From contig FJOG01000007.1 of NCBI GenBank assembly GCA_900073065.1, positions 1,067,600 to 1,131,599 on the forward strand: a stretch of 64,000 nt of DNA. Reading direction: 5' to 3'. Every line of letters starts with the position of its first letter. The stretch's first letter is position 1. The notes below the pieces were generated by a model. The model saw only the letters and a program-made list of their open reading frames with translations. It was not told where the DNA came from and did no database searches. This stretch comes from Phialocephala subalpina (lineage: Eukaryota; Ascomycota; Leotiomycetes; Helotiales; Mollisiaceae). Position numbers and translations under genes: made by a program. Positions 57,288 to 64,000 of this stretch are shown piece after piece.

Positions 57288-59400
57288 TCATTGACTTTCT
57301 TTCAGTTTTTCACGCATTGTTAAGCGTTTAAGCTTCTCCATGATGTCTCTCGTTTCCTTCAATGAGCTCAGCGGTCCTGGCAACATGATATCCCATAGCC
57401 CAGCTTGCAAAGGACAATATGTATCCTCGACAGGCAAGTCTCTGGTCTGAAAGAACCTTCTCATCTTTTTCTGGGTGCAAAAGGTTTCGCCATCGACTTG
57501 GAGAGAGATGTGCCGTGCGGGTTTAGTTATACCCTAAGAACGAAGAACTCGAACGAAAAGAGCGAACATACACCAACACCATCGATTGTGAGAAGTTGGA
57601 ATCCTGGGAAACGAAGGGTAGCCGCTAAGCCACTGAGAAATGTTAGTGGCAGATTCATAAAGGACTCTTGAAAAGATGTCCGTGTTTAGGGAGACTTACT
57701 TCTTATGTGGAGTGATGGTATCGAGAGTATTGCTGACGAAGAGAATCGGGTTGTTTGTCTCAGCACGGAATGGGCCTACACACAATTAGCTTTGCATCAC
57801 GCTACGGAATTTCCTCCTACCTGAATAACGGTCATTCGAAGTAATGTTCCATCCAGCACAAGCCATCTTGGCTATCAAATGGTACTCCCCAACGAGCCAA
57901 CTCGTATTCTTTGCCTCAGGCAGCGTCTTTCCGTACGAGACCCCGCCTTCATCAGTACATCTAACAGCTTGATTCCAGAGTCGTGAAGCATTGGTACGGC
58001 GTGCTAGGAATCTGTTGCCGATCTTCTCATTTAGCTGCTCGATCACCTATCAAGTAAAATTTCGGGTTTAATTTAGTCTTTTTCGTATCTCGGAGGAAAA
58101 GTAGCATATTTTAAAAGAGTGTAATGCTTGAAAGCTGCGACTGTAGAGGGAAAGGGGGAGAATGAATGCCGCTCTGAGAAATTGACACTCACAAGCGCAG
58201 CGGACTCGACATCTGGCAATGTGGCCTCGACTCTAGCGAGAGCTTGGCCAAGCACAGGGAATTCTTCGTGGGGGAAGTAACCCAATCGGAAGATCAGGTC
58301 TTTGAGCATAATTAGAAAGTTGGCATTACCCCAGTTGTTTTGATTAGCAGGCGAGTTGAGACGGTCCACCAAAGCCTCGAATCGAAGATAGAAGTCTTGA
58401 GCTGAAGTACCCGTGGCAAAGGGATATTTGCTTCCAGCAGTGTTGCAGTAAACGAAGAATGTTGAGAATACTTCGTCGGCATTGGTAGCATAGTTGTCAT
58501 GTGCGCCGTTCACCCATTCATCTGGATCGCCCACGCCGTCGAGGACCATTCGCCCGATACGTCTGGGGAACATCGAGGCAAACGTTTGCCCGAGGATTGT
58601 CCCATAGCTAAATCCGAGGAGGTTTAGCAAAGTCGAATTGTTGAATGTTGCGCCTCCGTCGCTCGCGGCGAAAGCGTCCACAATCGAGAGCATGTCGCGA
58701 GAAACTGTCGCAGTTGTCATGTGTAGACTAGCTTGATTCCGACCTCCAATATAGTCTTGGCACGGTGCTCCTATCTCGAGTGATTCGTTGTAAAAAGTTT
58801 CGAAGATCGAAAGTCGCAAACTAAAAAGCGGCTCAGGTGATTGCTTCGGAGGTATTGTGCAGTTTGCGGACGGAAAGTTGGCACCCAGACCACGAGGATC
58901 CCAGGAGACTAGATCATAGTTAGACCCCACAATCCCGGTCAGGTCATCGATTCGTGTCTCTTGTAGACATGATACTCCTGACTGTCCAGACCCGCCTGGG
59001 TTAATCAATATATCCCTTTGTAGGGCTTCCTCGTTGCTTCATATCGGATAATTGGGATGTAGTATCTTCTAGCGTTTTTATTCGCGTAGTCAAGTGGGAC
59101 CTGAAACCAATAAGTATAGTCCAACAAGATTGATTGACTCTACTGGCATCAAGCATCGCGCAAGTGAAATTGGAATGGCAAGGATACCACTCGAGTCTCT
59201 TCGTAGCATGGATCTGAGTATAAGATTAGCATTCAGTTCGTGAAAGCAATGGCACTGCAGAATAACCAACCTCTGAAAACGTCCATTGCTTTGGAACGAC
59301 TTGGAGATGCCGTCGCCAGACTAGCAATGGAGGATAATAGGACGAGAAGAGTACTGACGTGAAGCACAACTATCTTTAACACACTGTCGATGAAAGAATA
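57288..59400 (-). pseudogene. Secreted alpha/beta hydrolase, tripeptidyl-aminopeptidase type, frameshifted
   Basis: The body matches TAP-type alpha/beta hydrolases: INPGGSGQSGVSCLQ, the oxyanion region DLVSWDPRGLGANFPSANC, nucleophile elbow LLGFSYGTILGQ, aspartate in ILFVSNTLDTITP, and a terminal MRRFFQTRDLPVEDTYC. Exons with canonical ends are 58193..59100, 57821..58046, 57700..57775, one ending at 57632, and a last one ending at the stop 57288. Just before INPGG the frame is off by one: the upstream part (VPLDYANK ... YEATRKPYKG) runs into TGA, and one extra G in the GGG at 59014-59016 would rejoin it. The 5' exons with a hydrophobic leader (about 59270-59400) also cannot be joined cleanly. 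The intron before the last exon is abnormal and the catalytic histidine is not evident. Probably a pseudogene. Confidence 0.7.
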
Positions 59401-60176
59401 AGGTGCATGAAGTTCGTCAAACGCAACTTGAGTTTGATATGTGTCCAAAAAGCTTTTGCTGATGTACAGTACGTCTTCAGATCTGTGGTAGCTCCGTTCA
59501 CTCACTATCTCTAGTGCCTGTCTACCGTCACCAAAGAACGAATTTCATGGGAATTTCTCGGCCTTGCATACTTCGCGAGGGAGATCAATGACACGTATAA
59601 ATGAGGGAGGCCCTATGCCAGCAATTGAATGCCATCACCAAGTACATTAAGCGCAAAATACCATGTGAATGACTTTAGACGCGGAAAACGATACCGCAGA
59701 CATCAACTGCCTCTTTAATTACTACCCCTCTCGCAGCCTTCATAGCAAACGACAGCCCGGAAAATTCTTTCTGTGCTGCATGCAGCAATTTTTTGTAGTA
59801 ATAGCTAATAGCCGTCTTTGCTCAGACAACTGAGCTGAGAAAGTTCAGGTAAGGCTGGCAGCTTGAGAACGCTGAAGCAAGCCTTCGCACTACGACATTT
59901 CAGAAATGGAGGAGCTCAGTTCAAGCATAACGATTGAAAACCTTCATTACAGAGCTTTGACTCTTTGAGCAAAAATGTTGCTGATCGCGACGCGCAAATA
60001 GAATTCCCGATAGGTAGGTATCCCGAAATCTGAGGGCTTCAGCTTCTAATGAGGCAAGGACCAGATAGTAGAGCAACATGACAACATTATTGCTTTGGAT
60101 CCGAAAACTTGACTGGAGCGAAAGACAATTCTCGGATATCGATTCTCGGGGAAGGGACGGACGGGGGCGGCGAACC
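59401..60176. other. Intergenic
   Basis: About 780 bp between two broken minus-strand genes. No supported feature. Confidence 0.4.
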
Positions 60177-61825
60177 TCACGTCGAGGACCCATCTCCTTC
60201 CGTATTAATTGCATTGGAATTGCCCGAAAAAGTCCCCAACCTATCCATGACGGCCACCCGCGTTCTTCTAATGCGATCAAAAATTGCTCTCTGGGCTTCT
60301 TCTCTAGCATGCGCAGCAGCTCGCTGCGCGACAGGCGTGCGAGATATTACGTTGTCGGCTTCCTCTCGTCGTCGATTTTCTTGAGCATCAAGAGTATCGA
60401 TAAATTTGAGGTAACCCTCTATAAGCTGCGTCAGTACGAAGCCATCGTGGCTGTTGATTTTCGCTCACCCGTGTGTGCATGATCGGAAGTAGCTTGGGAG
60501 GCATCTGAGCTGTCTGACCTCGCTTTTTTGAACCAAAGTCTCTCAAGTTTGGTGAGCCAAACGATGGTATTGATGTTAGATGGCCCATTGTCTTCGATGA
60601 TAGAAAATAATTCTTTGTAGCTTTCAAATGCATCCAGCTGATACAGGAAGTCCTCTCCAAGGATCAAGTCGCAAGTCATGTCGTTCAGGATATAGAATGT
60701 CCGGGTAGACGATAGAAGATTGCCGGGAGAGACTTGCAGGTCGACTCGCCCGGACAAAGCAGCAATACTTCCGTCAGCAAACTGCACGAAGATATCTTCC
60801 GAGCTCTCTGCATGGGATAGTAGACCGAGTCTCTGGCAACAGTCTATAGATATGAGGTCAAGTTCTGATCCCGTATCTGCCAATGCTAGGACGGGAACAG
60901 CTGCGGCGCGTGGAAGATCTTCGTTGTATCGATCCCTCCCGGTTAGAGGCACAGAGATTGAACAGTGCAGACGACGCTTTTGGTTATCCAACGATGCACA
61001 GATCAATGGTCTACCAGCGGTCTGGCAACGTTGTTGAAGCCGGTGTCTATTTCGGGTCATCGTCTCGGTCTGGATTAAAAAGGCCATGCCCATAATCAAG
61101 GGAGTGATAAGTGTCTGAAAGACCCAAAAAGAACAGGGCATTAGTTCTCCTTGGTCCTTCGCAAAAGTGCAGTAAGTGCGAACGCGGCCCAGAGCTTTGA
61201 CAATACGGTTATTGCCCGTTCGGAACTCTTTTTGATGCTCAGGGGCATCTTCAATCGTTAGACCAAGGTCGGCAACCACTTTACTAGCGATAACATTATC
61301 TTCAGAGCCAGTGTCCACTGCAGCAACCACCGTGCTTCCATGTATAATCATTGGCAACACCATTTTCAGTCTTTGGGTTTGCCTGTGAACTTTCAGATAT
61401 GAAGCAAACAGTTATTAGCAGCAAGGTCGGCTCACCTTTGGGGAGATCGACTTTGGGTCATGGCTTGGCCTCCCCGAGCAACATCCTGCCGAAGTGTTCT
61501 CGATGTTGACGCTTGGAAATCCAGCGGGGCCGTGTGCACTGTCAAAACATGGCGTTTGAGGTCGTAAATTCCCCTAAATGGCCTCTTATACGAACACCCT
61601 TTCACTGTGCAGACGATCGGATTGATGTGTATTTTCCAGATGGCTATGAAGAACCGTCCGAGATTTGAAGGCAGCCTTGGATGGGCACTTTTCAGACCAG
61701 GGACACCGAGAAGACTGTCCCTCTTTCCATCGACGAGAAATATCGGCGGCATGGTCTTTTAGATGGCTTTTGAAGTCACGGGTAGTCTGGAAGCGCTCGT
61801 TGCAGCCATGGTATCGCCGCTTCGA
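60177..61825 (-). pseudogene. C2H2 zinc-finger protein fused to two retropepsin-like domains, truncated and frameshifted
   Basis: Reading the minus strand from about 61825: three C2H2-like units (GCNERFQTTRDFKSHLKDH, lacking its first Cys; RCPWSEKCPSKAAFKSRTVL to HSHLENTH; VCTVKGCSYKRPFRGIYDLK to RHVLTVH). An intron (61383..61435) then joins in phase to an exon 60469..61382 and a last exon 60177..60418. The protease exon carries two clan AA cores, AVDTGSEDNVIA with PLIMGMAFL, and LADTGSELDLIS with CDLILGEDFL. Each has the catalytic aspartate triad and the downstream hydrophobic-hydrophobic-G motif. The C-terminus is a charged helix rich in Glu, Arg and Ala. A two-base loss in an ACACAC run near 61624-61630 shifts the frame between finger two and three. 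The N-terminus stops abruptly at the junction with the DUF6594 gene. Confidence 0.7.
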
Positions 61826-62922
61826 TCGACTCTCCGCGAGGAACCTCCTACATCTCCAGAGCGAGCTCGCAGAGCTTGAAGCAAGACAAGATGATTTCGA
61901 CGCGGCAGACTATCGCGCTAGCAGAGAAGAGAAATGTGTCTTGAGCAACTGGGCGAAATTCTCAACAGAAGCAGCACAATCTGGAAACGTGAGGGAGAAG
62001 CAAAGGTTGGACTTAGCGAAGGAGATTCGTGAAAAGATCAAGGAATATCGTGAGCACACTCGTCCCACGAATGTTCCATTTCAGGACAAGACATCGAGCT
62101 AATGAGCAAATAGGAGAAGCGCTCTTACTAGAAGGCACCCTGATCTCAATCTAGCCTCCATCCTCTCGAGCCCTCCAAGCCTTCAGAAACAAATTCCACA
62201 ACCTCGACGCGTCGAAAGAAGGATTCCCTACACTTGGAGGACGAAGCGCGACATTGTACGACGAGAAGAATGATCTCGTGAGCTTGAGCAAGCCCAGTGA
62301 GGAGGATCGATTGACGGCATTTATGCGGCATGCTTTTCCATGGTTATTCGTGGTAAGCTCAACTCGATTCTCGGTGGGAAGAGATGGAGCGAGAGATGAA
62401 GTTTGAGACAGCGTGAGAAGAAGGTTAAAAGGAGGTGGCTGACAAATTTACCACTATACCGGAAACGACGGACTAATTCCCCTTTGGCTTATATCTCTGA
62501 ACAACGTCTTCAGATCTGTGTTGTGATCATTAATATCATATTTACGTTTGTACTTCTTTTCGGTGCTGTAAGTCTGTGTTTTACACGCTTTCGTCGATGC
62601 TTTAAGTTCCAGTCGAGTGTCCTGAGGCGCTCAAGGAGCTTTTGTTCACGAAATCCCCTGAAACCTTTCCTCAGCCATGACATGCTTCAAGCTACAGAAC
62701 TATACGCTAATATTTCTCAAGATCTACCATTTGTATAAAACAAAAAGCAACGGGACGAAACTAGGGCTTATTGCCTTTTACACAGTTCTTTTCTCCATCT
62801 GCGTTGGTCTCGTCACCAACGCCAAGCGATCCGAAGTCTTTGGAGCCTGCGCAGCATACGCTGCTGTGCTTGTTGTATTTGTCAGTGGAAACATAAGCAG
62901 TGGTAATTCATCAAATGGATAA
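61812..62922 (+). pseudogene. DUF6594-type membrane protein, N-terminally truncated with in-frame TAG
   Basis: The plus strand reads YRRFDRLSARNLLHLQSELA from 61812, the usual early helix of DUF6594 proteins, followed by KIREKIKEYR. An intron (62050..62113) joins in phase to REALLLEGTLISI, then TAG at 62152-62154, then PPSSRALQAFRNKFHN, GGRSATLYDEKNDLVSL and the exon end at 62352. After a second intron comes YISEQRLQICVVIINIIFTF (first membrane helix, exon ending 62567). The last exon 62722..62922 is LGLIAFYTVLFSICVGLVTN and RSEVFGACAAYAAVLVVFVS. The order and helices fit the family, which is common in filamentous ascomycetes and of unknown function. A proper start is missing, and a CAG-to-TAG change would explain the stop. 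Confidence 0.72.
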
Positions 62923-64000
62923 TTAATTGAACACACCTTCTCCTCGCCGTCCAGAAGCAAGATCCAATTCCAAAGTCACGTCACGTGCAGTGAACCGAAA
63001 GCGACCTCCTGTCCTTCTTGCTATCCACTCTTTTGTTTTGAGTACACGATCTTTGGTCTTGATACATGTGTGCGATGGTAAGAAGTTTATCACAAGAAGA
63101 TCGCCCCAATCTGTGAGAGATCACGCATCAAGTTCTGCTGCAAGTCAAGTCCAGTCATCTCCTACCCCGTCACCATCTTTGAACCCTAGATTCCCCTCTC
63201 TTCCTTTCAATTTCAAACAATTTACTCATGACATGACCTCAACATCACTATGCGCTTCGTGTCCTACACATGTACCATCATCATCACGTCCTCCTTCTAC
63301 GCCACAACTCAACTCCATATACCCAAAGATCTTGAAAGTTCAGAGACCTCGTTCGAATTCAAGTTGCTCTCCAAGGATTGCTTGCAAAGCTTCACTTGCA
63401 GTTTCTCGTTTAAGGACAATGGCGAGCCTCACCCCGATACATCCTCGATGTAGCAAATGTCCGTCTCGAAGCCTAGCGCTAGAAACCAAGCCGAACAACG
63501 AAGCGGCCGAACACATCTCTCCTCACCCACCACTTCCCCCACTTCTCAACACCTCACCTCCAACTCAAGAACTTCACTAAAACCTCACACAAAACCTCAC
63601 TCAAAAAGACACACTCCTCGTTATTCTTCAAATGCAATCATCATAAATTTACTAATAACCTATGCAACAAAACAACGCTATGCCATGCTTTCATAACTCT
63701 CACCTCAAAAACCCTAGCCAGCCAGCCAAATGAATAAAAAGAAATTTTATATATCGTACTCTCAAAGTCATGATCCTCATAACACATTCATCATTTCAAA
63801 TGAGTCCGAAGTTCCAAATCCGATCCAGCGTAAAAGCAAGCCAACCAACAATGCACCGTCCAATGCAACCCTCAACGTTCCACATCCGCAAACCCATCAC
63901 CATCCAGCATCGAAAGGGAAATTCAGGGGAGATCAACCCGTACCAATCCCCAAGCCAACCCTCTGGCCCCCCTGCGACCCCGGCCCAATGCTAGCCCCCC
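62923..64000. other. Terminal stretch without supported gene
   Basis: About 1.1 kb rich in C and A on the plus strand, with long open frames of low complexity (proline/serine/threonine rich). No start, splice or domain supports a gene. Confidence 0.45.

Noticed and set aside
1..64000. Transposon, CRISPR array or biosynthetic gene cluster
   Set aside because: No transposase, reverse transcriptase, terminal repeats or repeat-spacer arrays were seen, and no PKS, NRPS or terpene synthase is present. The retropepsin domains occur without other retroelement genes.

Overview
The window looks like nuclear DNA of a filamentous ascomycete (Pezizomycotina). The evidence is short GT-AG introns of about 45-70 bp with CTRAC-type branch points, a tRNA-Val with an intron, Zn2Cys6 and Pth11-like genes, and a DUF6594-type gene. 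The class (possibly Leotiomycetes) is only an impression from protein style and was not tested. Gene models were spliced by eye. Where exon phases closed exactly, I give exon limits.

Layout. 0-1.1 kb: 3' part of an Hsp70-like ATPase gene cut by the window edge. 2.4-4.3 kb: a secreted, single-pass membrane protein with a degenerate pepsin fold. 4.5-12.3 kb (minus): Fab1/PIKfyve, the PI3P 5-kinase. 13.1-17.9 kb: a long disordered protein with an OB-fold-like N-terminus, perhaps a shelterin TPP1-type telomere protein, with a reading-frame conflict inside the OB region. 18.4-27.2 kb is a dense housekeeping block: BolA, malonyl-CoA synthetase-like enzyme, eIF4E, Sym1/Mpv17, TRAX, PIG-M. 27.8-38.3 kb: F-box protein, Zn2Cys6 regulator, short-chain dehydrogenase, secreted serine carboxypeptidase and a four-helix membrane protein. 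38.3-43 kb is gene-poor and carries a decayed gene whose in-frame stops are all TAG. 43.0 kb: tRNA-Val(UAC). 44.1-49.0 kb: nicotinate phosphoribosyltransferase, an acyl-CoA dehydrogenase wrecked by an exact 250-bp tandem duplication, and an O-methyltransferase. 49.8-55.4 kb: a secreted BBE-type flavoprotein and a Pth11-like 7TM receptor.

57.3-62.9 kb is a decaying accessory block. An alpha/beta hydrolase has a one-base frameshift. A C2H2 zinc-finger gene fused to two retropepsin domains has a two-base frameshift. A DUF6594 membrane-protein gene has an in-frame TAG. The last two meet head to head at about 61.82 kb, and both lack their N-termini there. The last 1.1 kb has no gene I can support.

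The left two-thirds is conserved core genome: phosphoinositide signalling, translation initiation, GPI anchor synthesis, NAD salvage and organelle maintenance. The right third is accessory: secreted enzymes, a receptor and broken genes. The most unusual items are the zinc-finger/tandem-retropepsin gene, the duplicated acyl-CoA dehydrogenase, the frame conflict in the telomere-type gene, and the TAG-riddled relic.
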